Assembly: GCF_014654365.1 (NCBI RefSeq)
Contig: NZ_BNAY01000001.1
Coordinates: 1,116,001-1,180,000, forward strand
Origin: Amycolatopsis oliviviridis
GTDB taxonomy: Bacteria; Actinomycetota; Actinomycetes; Mycobacteriales; Pseudonocardiaceae
Direction of reading: 5' to 3'
Length of the DNA stretch: 64,000 nt
Of the stretch, positions 52,437 to 61,171 are shown piece by piece; position 1 is the stretch's first letter; every line of letters begins with the position of its first letter. Both the position numbers and the translations under genes were made by a program. Under the pieces are notes generated by a model that worked only from the letters and a program-made list of their open reading frames with translations, had not been told where the DNA came from and searched no databases.

Positions 52437-53225
52437 ATGCGGGTTCGACGACTCGGCTGGGCCGGACTGGAGATCGAAGCGAGCGGCGAGCGGCTGGTGA
52501 TCGACTACGTACAGGACCTGTCGCCGCTGTTCACGGGATGGAAGCCCGGCGAGGGCCTGGCGACCCCGGGCGGACGCGTCAGCGCCGCGCTGGTCACCCA
52601 CCTGCACCGGGACCACACTGACGCGTCCGCGCTGGCGGACGTGCTGTCACCGGGAGCGCCCGTGCTGCGACCGGCACCCGGCCACGGCGACGAGGTGGAC
52701 AACGTGACGACGTTGACGGCCGAGCACGAGCTGGCCGTGCACGGGCAGGCGGTCGAGGTCGCGGATCCCTGGTCCACACGCGACCTCGGACCGTTCCGCG
52801 TCACCGCGGTCCCGGCCGTCGACGGACTGGGCGATCCGCAGCTGAACTGGGTGGTGGAGGCCGACGGGCAGCGGGTCTTCCACGGCGGCGACACGATGTT
52901 CCACGGCTACTGGTGGCGTATCGCCCGCCGATTCGGCCCGATCGACGCGGCGTTCCTGCCCGCCAACGGCGCGGTGGTCGACGCGCCGCACCTCCAGCCG
53001 CCGAGTCCGCTGCCCGCGGCGATGGATCCGAGGCAGGCCGCGGCCGCTGCGGAGATCCTCGATGCCCGGTACGCGGTGCCCATGCACTACGAGCCCGAAC
53101 AGCCGGACAAGGTCTCCGGCTACGTCGAGGTCCTCGATCCGGAGAACGAATTCCGTGTCCACGCCGGAAGGCGCGCACAGGTATTGCCCATCGGGGAATG
53201 GCTGGACCTGGGGCCACGGCGGTAG
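52437..53225 (+). CDS. MBL-fold metallo-hydrolase
   Basis: 262 residues. RRLGWAGLEIEASGERLVID start, metal site THLHRDHTD, then VFHGGDTMFHGYWW and AVPMHYEP supplying the remaining ligands. Resembles UlaG/lactamase_B_2 proteins. Substrate unknown; regulated by the divergent TetR. Confidence 0.88.
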   Translation: MRVRRLGWAGLEIEASGERLVIDYVQDLSPLFTGWKPGEGLATPGGRVSAALVTHLHRDHTDASALADVLSPGAPVLRPAPGHGDEVDNVTTLTAEHELAVHGQAVEVADPWSTRDLGPFRVTAVPAVDGLGDPQLNWVVEADGQRVFHGGDTMFHGYWWRIARRFGPIDAAFLPANGAVVDAPHLQPPSPLPAAMDPRQAAAAAEILDARYAVPMHYEPEQPDKVSGYVEVLDPENEFRVHAGRRAQVLPIGEWLDLGPRR

Positions 53226-53342
53226 TTGCGGAAATCGACTGGATATGCCTCACGCACCTGTTGGCCTGCAACAATTTTCGACACGAATCCGGGCCGGTCC
53301 TGTTGTGCGGATTCGCATTTTATGACCTGCTCCAGGGGCCTA

Positions 53343-53358
53343 TACGGTCGATTTCATG
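53343..53358 (+). promoter_or_regulatory. Leaderless -10 element of amidase gene
   Basis: TACGGT, 7 nt, ATG. Confidence 0.45.
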
Positions 53359-54804
53359 GAATGGAAATTTGCGACGGCCGAAGAACTCGTGGCCGCTCTG
53401 CGTGCCGGTGAAGTCACCTCGGTGGAGCTGACCGACGATGCGATCACCCGTATCGAACGGGACGACGAACTGATCAACGCGATCTGCGTGCCGGACTTCG
53501 ACCGTGCACGGGCCGCCGCGCGCCGAGCCGATCAGGCGCGCGCCGGCGGCGAGGACCGGCCGCTGCTCGGTGTCCCGGTGACGGTCAAAGAGTGCTACGA
53601 CGTCGCCGGGCTGCCGACGACGTGGGGCATGCCGGCACACCGGGACTTCATGCCCGCCGAGGACGCGGTGCAGGTGACGCGGCTCAAGACCGCAGGGGCG
53701 GTGGTGCTCGGCAAGACCAATGTGCCGCTGGGACTGCAGGATCTGCAGAGCTTCAACGAGATCCACGGCACCACCGATAACCCGTGGGATCGCGGCCGGA
53801 CGCCAGGCGGCTCCTCCGGCGGATCGGCGGCGGCCCTGGCGGCCGGGTTCGGTGCGCTGTCCATCGGGTCCGACCTCGCCGGTTCGCTGCGCACCCCCGC
53901 GCATTTCTGCGGCGTCTACGCGCACAAGCCGACACTCGGGCTGGCGGCGAGCCGCGGCATGGTGCCACCGGCCACGCCGGTCTTGCCCGCCGAATACGAC
54001 CTCGCCGTCGTCGGCCCGATGGCGCGCACCGCGCGCGATCTCACGCTCCTGCTCGACGTCATGGCCGGACCGGACCCGCTGACGCACGGCATCGCGTACG
54101 ACCTGACCCTGCCGCCCGCCCGTCACCAACGGCTGAGCGACTTCCGGGCGCTGGTCCTCGACGAGCATCCGTTCATCCCGACCGGGTCCGCCGTGCGGGC
54201 AGGCGTGAACCGGGTGGCCGACGCGCTCGCCGACGGCGGCGCCCGCGTCGAACGGCACAGTCGGCTGCTGCCCGACCTGGCCGAAGCCGCGACGCTCTAC
54301 AAGCAGTTGCTGTTCTCGGGGTCCGTCGCGCGTTTTCCCGTTGACGAGTACGAGCAGTTGCAGATCCGCGCGGCCGCACTGAGCCCGGACGACCAGAGCC
54401 TCGACGCGGCGGGGCTGCGCGGGATGGTGCTCAGCCACCGCGACTGGATCGAGGTGAACAACCGTCGCGAGCACCACCGGCACGGCTGGCGGCAGCTGTT
54501 CGCCGAGTTCGACGCCGTGGTCTGCCCGGTCACGCCGACTCCCGCGTTCCCGCACGATCACGACCCGGACCTGCTGGCCCGCCGGATCGACATCGACGGC
54601 GTCGAGTACCCGTTCTTCGACCAGCTCGTCTGGGCCGGTCTGGCCACCATGCCCGGCCTGCCCGCCACCGCCATCCCCACGGGCCTGTCCCCCGGCGGTC
54701 TCCCGGTGGGAGTCCAGCTCATCGGCCCCATGTTCGAGGACCGCACTCCGCTGCGGCTGGCCGAACTGCTCGAGCAGCGGATCGGCGGCTTCGTGGCGCC
54801 CTAA
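53356..54804 (+). CDS. Amidase-signature family hydrolase
   Basis: 482 residues. Catalytic triad K78 (VTVKECYDV), cis-Ser S153 (RTPGGSSGGSAAAL) and nucleophile S177 (GSDLAGSLRTPA), with the usual spacing. Amidases of this type hydrolyse diverse amides. Not GatA, since no glutamyl-tRNA partner genes are near. Confidence 0.92.
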   Translation: MEWKFATAEELVAALRAGEVTSVELTDDAITRIERDDELINAICVPDFDRARAAARRADQARAGGEDRPLLGVPVTVKECYDVAGLPTTWGMPAHRDFMPAEDAVQVTRLKTAGAVVLGKTNVPLGLQDLQSFNEIHGTTDNPWDRGRTPGGSSGGSAAALAAGFGALSIGSDLAGSLRTPAHFCGVYAHKPTLGLAASRGMVPPATPVLPAEYDLAVVGPMARTARDLTLLLDVMAGPDPLTHGIAYDLTLPPARHQRLSDFRALVLDEHPFIPTGSAVRAGVNRVADALADGGARVERHSRLLPDLAEAATLYKQLLFSGSVARFPVDEYEQLQIRAAALSPDDQSLDAAGLRGMVLSHRDWIEVNNRREHHRHGWRQLFAEFDAVVCPVTPTPAFPHDHDPDLLARRIDIDGVEYPFFDQLVWAGLATMPGLPATAIPTGLSPGGLPVGVQLIGPMFEDRTPLRLAELLEQRIGGFVAP

Positions 54805-55244
54805 CCCCGTGAACAGGCGCTTCTCAATCGCTTACGCGTTTCGCGTAACTGGTTCCGCGTATGTTTAACGCGCAACCATAGGACGGAAGGTGCACAGTGA
54901 TAATGCCCCTTATGACTGAGCATTGCTCGAATGACGCCGTCGATCGGAGGAGAACCGGGCGCGAAACACGCGCAGTGGAAGCGGAGATCGCCGGAGGGAT
55001 CACCCGGGAGGATCGATTTAGGCGCTCTACGGCGATCTGAGAGCGTTTTGCCTGGTCGGAGGCCTGCTTGAAAACCTGTTGGCGGACCGAGGTGACTGTT
55101 GCTAGGTTTCCGTGGACCGTGAGACAGACCGAGGAGGTGGTACCCGTGAACCTGATGACGACATGGGTGCTCCCCTCTGGGGTCACGGTCGGGCGATAGG
55201 TCGTCCGGGAGCGCCGTTCATGAGCACTCCCGAAAGGCACGACC
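54805..55244. other. 440-bp intergenic region with operator-like palindrome and a short ORF
   Basis: Near its start TTACGCGTTTCGCGTAA (54832-54848) is a 7-bp-arm palindrome followed by a related TTCCGCG/TTAACGCG stretch, in AT-richer DNA. Near its end is a 17-codon ORF with a strong ribosome binding site (separate entry). A long minus-strand open frame here is not convincing coding. Confidence 0.5.
55146..55199 (+). CDS. Putative 17-residue leader peptide
   Basis: GTG start 5 nt after GAGGAGGTGG. The predicted peptide is MNLMTTWVLPSGVTVGR, stop TAG. It lies 45 nt before the next gene. GTGCTC inside it can pair with GAGCAC at 55222-55227, and CGGGAG (55206) with CTCCCG (55227), giving competing hairpins. 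An attenuator-type leader or a stand-alone small protein are both possible. No known family. Confidence 0.4.
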   Translation: MNLMTTWVLPSGVTVGR

Positions 55245-55976
55245 ATGCACTTCACTTCCGAACAACGCCTTGATGACGGTGTCCTCGAGCGCGAGTTCAC
55301 CCTCGGCGACATCCCGGGCGTCCTGTGGACGTCCGGGGTCGGCCGCGCGCCGGTCCCGCCGATCCTGCTGGGCCACCCCGGCGGGCTGGGCAAGATGCAC
55401 CCCAGGCTGGCGGCCCGGGCGCGGGGCACCGTGGCGGAGGGCTACGCCGCCGCGACCATCGAGCTCCCCGGAGCCGGTGACAGGCCCCGGCTGACCGCCG
55501 TCGACGAAGCCCGCGTCGAACTGCAGCGGGCGGTGAGGGCGGGCAAGCCGGTCAGCGACGAGGTCGTCGAGCGTCTCGTACTCCCCCTGGTGGAACAGGC
55601 GGTCCCGGAATGGCAGGCCACCCTGGACGCACTCCAGGCCCTGCCGGAGATCGGCGGCCCGGCTGGGTTCGCGGGCGGGGTGACCGCCATCGGCGTCCGG
55701 CTGGCGGTGGTCGAGCCGCGGATCGCGGCCGCGGCGCTGTTCGCCGGGAGCTACGTGCCTCGCAGCATGTTCGCCGAGGCCAGGAAGATCACCATTCCGC
55801 TGCATGTCCTGTTGCAGTGGGACGATGAAGGAAACGACCGGCAGCAAGCCCTGGATCTGTTCGACGCCTTCGGCTCCAAGGAGAAGACGTTGCACGCCAA
55901 CATGGGCGGGCACACCGGCGTCCCGCACTTCGAGGGAGAGGCCGGGAACCGGTTCTTCGCCCGGCATCTGAAGTAG
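55245..55976 (+). CDS. Alpha/beta hydrolase-like protein lacking the usual nucleophile motif
   Basis: 243 residues. LLGHPGGLGKMHPRL and the C-terminal HTGVPHFEGEAGNRFFARHL follow the dienelactone hydrolase plan, but where GxSxG is expected the sequence reads GGPAGFAGGVTAIGVRLAVV, with no Ser or Cys nucleophile. The rest of the fold appears intact, so it may be catalytically dead or use another residue. GAAAGGCACGACC precedes the ATG. Confidence 0.72.
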   Translation: MHFTSEQRLDDGVLEREFTLGDIPGVLWTSGVGRAPVPPILLGHPGGLGKMHPRLAARARGTVAEGYAAATIELPGAGDRPRLTAVDEARVELQRAVRAGKPVSDEVVERLVLPLVEQAVPEWQATLDALQALPEIGGPAGFAGGVTAIGVRLAVVEPRIAAAALFAGSYVPRSMFAEARKITIPLHVLLQWDDEGNDRQQALDLFDAFGSKEKTLHANMGGHTGVPHFEGEAGNRFFARHLK

Positions 55977-55998
55977 CGACGCCTCGTGAGTGGCGGTT

Positions 55999-56045
55999 GA
56001 GTGTGGAGGATTGGGGACGTTGAACGTCCTGAATCCTCCACACTC
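55999..56045. repeat. Hairpin, family C copy 1
   Basis: Outer arms GAGTGTGGAGGATT and complement, centre GGGGACGTTGAACGTCC. Confidence 0.75.
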
Positions 56046-56096
56046 GATCTCGTTTGGTGAAGGATTCGGAGGCATGAACGGGCCCCAATCCGTCAC

Positions 56097-56157
56097 GACC
56101 TTGATCAACGGAGGATCGGGGACGTTGAGTGTCCCGGATCCTCTGTTGATCAAGGTC
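56097..56157. repeat. Hairpin, family C copy 2
   Basis: Outer arms GACCTTGATCAAC and complement with nearly continuous pairing, centre GGGGACGTTGAGTGTCCC. Confidence 0.75.
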
Positions 56158-56176
56158 TGAGACCGGGCGACCCGCG

Positions 56177-56225
56177 CGACGATGCGGGAATCGGGACATT
56201 CAGCGTCCCGATTCCCGCATCGTCG
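56177..56225. repeat. Hairpin, family C copy 3 (perfect)
   Basis: 21-bp perfect arms starting CGACGATGCGGGAATCGGGA around ATTCAGC. Confidence 0.8.
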
Positions 56226-56360
56226 AGCCCGGCGGCCGCTGAACCGTCACCCTCGCGCAGGTCAGGTGTAGGTCGGTAAACGCCGGTTCGTTCTAACCGT
56301 CCTTACCACTCACGACCAGCCCGGCACAGTCGGTACCGGTGCTTGCCCCCACCTGCCGAA

Positions 56361-56415
56361 GTACATGAAGGCCCCCTTCCTTGCGCCTGGCGCAAGGAAG
56401 GGGGCCTTCATGTAC
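56361..56415. repeat. Hairpin, family D copy 1 (perfect)
   Basis: 26-bp perfect arms starting GTACATGAAGGCCCCCTTCC with a 3-nt loop CTG. Probable terminator-like element. Confidence 0.85.
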
Positions 56416-56453
56416 TTGGAACGGTGCGAAGGTCGAGTTTCCTTCGCTGAGCC

Positions 56454-56474
56454 GCGTGAAGGGGGCCTTCACGC
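56454..56474. terminator. Short hairpin, family D-like
   Basis: GCGTGAAG, GGGGG-type loop, CCTTCACGC. Related in sequence to 56361 and 61093. Confidence 0.5.
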
Positions 56475-56547
56475 GCGCCCGCTGTGACTGCTGGTGCAGA
56501 TGGGGCGAACGTGGCGATCGTCGATTCCGTGAACCTGCGACCGACCG

Positions 56548-57261
56548 TCAGACTGCCTCAAGCACGAAGAACAGAAAGCTCAGAAAAGCGGTCCTTCCGG
56601 CGAGCTCTTCGGGGAACCGTTCGTAAGCTTCCGGCGCCGGAGGGGGCTCGCTGACGACGGCGGTCCGGAACCCGGCCGCGGTGAAGGCGTCGGTCATCGT
56701 ATGCAGCGGACGGTGCCAGTAGGTCAGCACGGCCTTCTGCCCGCCGAAGGTGTACTCGTCGTTCCACTTGGCGATCTTGAAGTAGTCGGCTTCGGGGTGG
56801 ATCAGCTTGTAGATGATCGGGTGATTGACGGCCAGGATCAGCCGGCCGCCGGGCTTCAGCACACGCCGGATCTCCGCCAGTGGCGCGGTCCAGTCCTCCA
56901 GGTAGTGCAGGACGAGGGCCACGATGACGTCGTCGAACGCGCCGTCGGGGTACGGCAGCGGGCTGCCGATGTCGGCGACCCGGAGGTCGGCGTCGTGACC
57001 GAGCCTTTTCCGGGCCAGCTCCACCATCTTGGCGCTGGCGTCGAAGCCGGACACGAGGGCGCCCCGGTCGCGCAGGGCTTCGGTTATCGGACCCGCACCG
57101 CAGCCGGCGTCGAGAATCCGACGGCCGGACACGTCCCCGGCCAGATCCAAGATCGCGGGCCGCGTGTAATAGGCGTTGTTGAGACTGGTCTCGTTCTCGG
57201 CCGCGTACGCCTCGGCGAAGCTGTCGTAGTCGTTTTCCGCTAGTTCGGGAGTGGCTGGCAT
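56548..57261 (-). CDS. SAM-dependent methyltransferase
   Basis: 237 residues. YDSFAEAYAAENETSLNNAY, motif I ILDAGCGAGPITEALRDRG, GFDASAKMVELARKRL, EIRRVLKPGGRLILAVNHP. ATG 57261 sits at the conserved MPATPELAENDYDSF start; the frame is open further upstream into the next gene's antisense. Substrate unknown. Confidence 0.87.
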   Translation of the reverse strand: MPATPELAENDYDSFAEAYAAENETSLNNAYYTRPAILDLAGDVSGRRILDAGCGAGPITEALRDRGALVSGFDASAKMVELARKRLGHDADLRVADIGSPLPYPDGAFDDVIVALVLHYLEDWTAPLAEIRRVLKPGGRLILAVNHPIIYKLIHPEADYFKIAKWNDEYTFGGQKAVLTYWHRPLHTMTDAFTAAGFRTAVVSEPPPAPEAYERFPEELAGRTAFLSFLFFVLEAV

Positions 57262-57302
57262 GTGGCCCAATATGGCACGACCGCCCCTTCCCGCGTCGCG
57301 GC

Positions 57303-57854
57303 TTACTTGTCGGCCGCGTAGACCAGTTCGAGGACTCCGGAACGAAACGCCTTGCTTTTCACCAGGCGCAGGTTCATGGGCTGATCCAGCTCGGGGAACA
57401 GCGGCGCACCTTTGCCGGCGGCGGCGGGCAGTACCCACAGGTGGTATTCGTCGACCACGCCGAGCTTGATCAGGGAGTGCAGGAACTCGGTACCGCCCGC
57501 GGCGACGAGATCCTTGCCGGGCTCGGCCTTGAGTCTGGCGATCTCCTCCGCCGTGTCGCCATTGGCGATCCGGCTCTCGGGCCAGTCTGCGGATTTCAGA
57601 GTGCGGGAGAACACGACCTTGGGGATCTCGTTCATGGCCTTGGCGGACGGGTGATCGGAGCCGGGCCAGTAAGAGGCCATGGCCTCGTAGGTGTTGCGGC
57701 CCATGAGGAAGGCCCCTGCGTCCCACAACTGGCTGACGAAGTACTCCTCCTGTTCGGGGTCGTCGATGCTCATCATGACCTCCCGGATGCCGTTGTCCCC
57801 GTCGGCGCTCTTGCCGTCGAGCGAGACATAAAAGCCCAGGATCAGCTTCCTCAT
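57303..57854 (-). CDS. Dihydrofolate reductase-family (RibD C-terminal domain) protein
   Basis: 183 residues. MRKLILGFYVSLDGKSADGD, GAFLMGRNTYEAMASYWPGS, VVFSRTLKS, LVAAGGTEFLHSLIKLGVVD and LVLPAAAGKGAPLF-like motifs. It is a stand-alone RibD_C/YwjB-type reductase fold, not the housekeeping DHFR. ATG follows GGAAG. Upstream, TTGACA (minus strand, 57913-57918) and CTGTCGCCGACAG (57894-57906) may be its promoter and operator. Confidence 0.87.
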   Translation of the reverse strand: MRKLILGFYVSLDGKSADGDNGIREVMMSIDDPEQEEYFVSQLWDAGAFLMGRNTYEAMASYWPGSDHPSAKAMNEIPKVVFSRTLKSADWPESRIANGDTAEEIARLKAEPGKDLVAAGGTEFLHSLIKLGVVDEYHLWVLPAAAGKGAPLFPELDQPMNLRLVKSKAFRSGVLELVYAADK

Positions 57855-57996
57855 GAGACTTCCTTCCGTGGTTCCTCCGATGATGCGAATACTCTGTCGC
57901 CGACAGCATCAACTGTCAAGACAAACTGAGTTGTCGGTGAGACCCTGGTCAATCACACAAGATCGAACACTTTCGCAAAACTCCAACCATCTTTTG

Positions 57997-58026
57997 TTGA
58001 CTTCGAGCAAAAGTTCTCGCTAGCTT
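57997..58026 (+). promoter_or_regulatory. Promoter of the large secreted protein gene
   Basis: TTGACT, 18 nt, TAGCTT. It is framed by CTTTTG (57991) and CAAAAG (58008-58013), a possible operator. The boxes and spacing are nearly identical to the lanthipeptide operon promoter. Confidence 0.55.
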
Positions 58027-58086
58027 GAAGTGACGCGGTTGTTGCGCAGCGGAGCCAAGAATCGCGCCTGCCGAGGAGGAGCCCCT

Positions 58087-61068
58087 ATGCGGCTGCCCGT
58101 CGCCCTGCTCACCGTGGTCCTGGCCGTCGGGTTTCCCGCCCCGGCCATCGCGCAGTCCGATATCCCAGCGCAGTCCGACATCCCACCGCAGGAACCGGGT
58201 GTCACGATGCGCGTGTTCGACGTACAGGTCCCCCTGGACAAGTACTGCACCCTCAAACCCAGCCAGACACCCAACGTCGACAAGCTCATGCCGACGATCG
58301 ACTGGTCCACCGCCGAACAGTTCGGGTTCGCCGACCGCTTCGTCACCGAGGTGACCGGCTACCTGAAGACCGGCACCGCCGGTACCTACGATTTCCGGCT
58401 CACCAGTGACGACGGCGCCCGGTTGCTCGTCGGCGGCGCGCAGGTCATCGACCACGGCGGCAAACACGGGGCGACACCGAAGGACGGTTCGATCCAGCTC
58501 GGCGCCGGCGATCAGCCCCTGCGGATCGACCACTTCGACGCGGACTACGACCAGCGGCTCAAACTCGAGTGGAAACCACCGGGCGCGAGCGGTTTCAGTC
58601 TCGTACCGACTTCGGCGCTGAGCACCGACGCCGAGGTCACGCGGGTCACCTCCCCCGGGCGTAAGCAGTGCGAAGGGGTCAACGAGTCACCCGGCGACGG
58701 CTTGCCGCTGATCGGGGTCCATCCGAACTACACGCTGACGGACTTGCGCCCCAAGGGTTTCGAGCCGCAGGTGACCGGGATGGACTGGTTGCCGGACGGC
58801 AGGCTGGCCATCTCCACGTGGGGCGGCGGCCGCGAGACCGTGCTCGGCGAGGTCTATCTGATCGACGGCGTCACCGGCGCGACCGATCCGTCCCGGGTGA
58901 CGATGAAGAAGATCGCCGGGGATCTCCGGGAGCCGATGGGGCTCAAGTACGTCGACGGCACGATCTACGTGTCGGAGAAGCATCAGCTGACCGCGCTCGT
59001 GGACACCACCGATGACGAGGTCGCGGACGAGAAGCGCAAGATCGCGACCTGGCCGTTCGGCGGCAACTATCACGAGTTCGCGTTCGGCCTGCTCTATCGC
59101 GACGGGTTCTTCTACGTCACGACGGGCATCGCGATGATCCCCGGCGGTGCGACGGCGGATCCGCAGCCCGTACCCAACCGGGGATCCACGCTCAAGATCG
59201 AGAAGGCCACCGGCAAAGTGTCCTATGTGGCCGGTGGGATGCGGACGCCGAACGGACTCGGCTGGGGCCCTGAAGGGGACGTCTTCGTCACCGACAACCA
59301 GGGCTCGTACGTGCCGACGTCGAAGCTGGTACGGATCAAGCCGGGCCGATTCTTCAACCACCACACCAATCCCGACGGCCCGTTCGACGATCGGCCGGTG
59401 ACGCAGCCGGTGCTGTGGATGCCGCACGGCGAGATCTCGAACTCGCCGAGCAATCCGCTGATCCTGCCCAGCGGGGTGTTCGCCGGGCAGATGATCTTCG
59501 GCGACGTCACCTACGGCGGTCTGCAGCGCGCGAATCTGGAGAAGATCGGCGGCGAGTACCAGGGCGCGGTCTTCAGGATGACGCAGGGACTGGAGTCGGG
59601 AGTCAGCCGGATCAGCCTCGGTCCGGACGGCGCGATCTACACCGGGGGCATCGGCTGGCAGGGCAACTGGGGCCAGGAGGGGAAACTCAAGTACGGCCTG
59701 CAGAAGCTGTCGCTGACCGGCGGTGACGCGTTCGACATGCGTGCCGTGCACGCGATCCGCGGCGGGTTCGAGATCGAGTACACCCAGCCGGTGTCGGAGA
59801 AGACCGCGCTCGACCTGGCGTCGAAGTACAAGGCCGCCCAGTGGCGGTACGTGGCGACGCCGCAGTACGGCGGTCCGAAGGTGGACGAGGAGACCTTGAA
59901 GGTTTCGTCGGCGGCGTTGTCCGCGGATCGCAAGAAGGTGACGCTGAAGGTGGACGGCCTCAAGCCGGGCCGTGTGGTGCACCTGCGCTCCCCTCGTCCC
60001 TTCGCCGCGGAGTCCGGCGCGGAGCTGTGGAGCACCGAGGCGTGGTACACGATGAACAAGCTGCCGGACGGTTCGGTTCCGCCGCCCGAGTACGAGGCGG
60101 AATCCGCGCAGCTGGCCGGTGGCACGGGATGGAACACCGACCACACCGGCTTCTCCGGTGCCGGGTTCGTCGATCGCAACTGGGAGCCGGGTTCGAGCAC
60201 CACCTTCGCCGTCGATGTCGCCAAGGGCGGGCGCCACGATCTCGCCTTGCGGTACGCGAACGGTCCGAATCCGAGCCCGGATCCGGTGAGCAAGTCGATG
60301 AGCCTGTACGTCAATGGCAAGAAACAGAAGCAGATCTGGCTCGCGAGCACCGGGGCGTGGAACCAGTGGGCGACCCATGTCGAGTCGGCGGAGCTGCGGC
60401 CCGGGGCGAATTCGATCGCCTTCGTCTACGAGGCGCAGGACGACGGGCACGTGAACCTCGACAAGCTCACGGTCACTCCGGCCAAGCGGACGGTCCTGTT
60501 CGACGGGAAGAACCTCGACGCGTGGGAGTCGGCGAGCGGTGGTCCGGCGACCTGGCCGGTGTCGGGTGGTTCGATGGAATCCTCGGGCGGTGACATCCGT
60601 ACGAAGGAGACCTTCGGCGATTTCCGGATGCACGCCGAGTGGTTCCAGCCGAACTATCCGCCTGAGCAGACCGGGCAGGCGCGCGGCAACAGCGGCGTCT
60701 ATCTCCAGGAGCGCTACGAGATCCAGGTGCTGGAGTCCTTCGGGGTCACCCCGCCGAAGACGAACGACGCCGGCGCGATCTACACGAAGAAGGCGCCGGA
60801 CGTGAACGCGGCGACCGCGCCGGGCACATGGCAGACCTACGACATCAGGTTCCGCGCGGCGCGTCACGACAGCGCCGGGGTCAAGATCGCCGACGCGCGG
60901 GTGAGCCTGTGGTGGAACGGGAAACTGGTGCACGACGACGTGGCGATCGACGGCAAGACCGGGGCCGGTCGTCCGGAGGATCCGGCACCGGCCCCGATCC
61001 GCCTGCAGGATCACGGTGATCCTGGTGAGAACCCGAGGTTCCGCAACGTGTGGGTGGAACGGATGTAG
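58087..61068 (+). CDS. Large secreted PA14 / sorbosone-dehydrogenase-like / CBM / DUF1080 protein
   Basis: 993 residues. Signal peptide (MRLPVALLTVVLAVGFPAPA), a PA14-like domain (about 50-195, GTAGTYDFRLTSDDGARLLV), and a beta-propeller like glucose/sorbosone dehydrogenases (about 215-560, VTGMDWLPDGRLAISTWGGG, MRTPNGLGWGPEGDVFVTDN). Next is a CBM6/35-like carbohydrate module (about 675-800, YEAESAQLAGGTGWNTDHTG) and a C-terminal DUF1080 concanavalin-like domain (about 805-993, LFDGKNLDAWESASGG, GNSGVYLQERYEIQVLES). Probable extracellular sugar oxidation or glycan processing. GAGGAGG precedes ATG 58087. Confidence 0.87.
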   Translation: MRLPVALLTVVLAVGFPAPAIAQSDIPAQSDIPPQEPGVTMRVFDVQVPLDKYCTLKPSQTPNVDKLMPTIDWSTAEQFGFADRFVTEVTGYLKTGTAGTYDFRLTSDDGARLLVGGAQVIDHGGKHGATPKDGSIQLGAGDQPLRIDHFDADYDQRLKLEWKPPGASGFSLVPTSALSTDAEVTRVTSPGRKQCEGVNESPGDGLPLIGVHPNYTLTDLRPKGFEPQVTGMDWLPDGRLAISTWGGGRETVLGEVYLIDGVTGATDPSRVTMKKIAGDLREPMGLKYVDGTIYVSEKHQLTALVDTTDDEVADEKRKIATWPFGGNYHEFAFGLLYRDGFFYVTTGIAMIPGGATADPQPVPNRGSTLKIEKATGKVSYVAGGMRTPNGLGWGPEGDVFVTDNQGSYVPTSKLVRIKPGRFFNHHTNPDGPFDDRPVTQPVLWMPHGEISNSPSNPLILPSGVFAGQMIFGDVTYGGLQRANLEKIGGEYQGAVFRMTQGLESGVSRISLGPDGAIYTGGIGWQGNWGQEGKLKYGLQKLSLTGGDAFDMRAVHAIRGGFEIEYTQPVSEKTALDLASKYKAAQWRYVATPQYGGPKVDEETLKVSSAALSADRKKVTLKVDGLKPGRVVHLRSPRPFAAESGAELWSTEAWYTMNKLPDGSVPPPEYEAESAQLAGGTGWNTDHTGFSGAGFVDRNWEPGSSTTFAVDVAKGGRHDLALRYANGPNPSPDPVSKSMSLYVNGKKQKQIWLASTGAWNQWATHVESAELRPGANSIAFVYEAQDDGHVNLDKLTVTPAKRTVLFDGKNLDAWESASGGPATWPVSGGSMESSGGDIRTKETFGDFRMHAEWFQPNYPPEQTGQARGNSGVYLQERYEIQVLESFGVTPPKTNDAGAIYTKKAPDVNAATAPGTWQTYDIRFRAARHDSAGVKIADARVSLWWNGKLVHDDVAIDGKTGAGRPEDPAPAPIRLQDHGDPGENPRFRNVWVERM

Positions 61069-61092
61069 CCACGATTACCGCCGTACACCGGC

Positions 61093-61143
61093 CCGTGAAG
61101 GCCTCCTTGAGGGACCCAGAGTCCCTCAAGGAGGCCTTCACGG
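61093..61143. terminator. Perfect hairpin, family D copy 2
   Basis: 23-bp perfect arms starting CCGTGAAGGCCTCCTTGAGG around CCAGA, between the convergent secreted protein and hydrolase genes. Confidence 0.85.
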
Positions 61144-61171
61144 ACTTGGCACCTGGCAGGGCACTTTTGCC

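Larger units (their letters stand above)
55977..56547. other. Hairpin-filled intergenic region
   Basis: No gene. Five inverted repeats follow each other: 55999-56045, 56097-56157, 56177-56225, 56361-56415 and 56454-56474. The first three share a GGGACGTT/GGGACATT...GTCC motif at their centres although their outer stems differ. Confidence 0.7.

Noticed and set aside
54824-55429. 201-codon minus-strand frame in the 54.8-55.4 kb gap
   Set aside because: No motif, no ribosome binding site, and it overlaps the start of the convincing hydrolase-like gene on the other strand.
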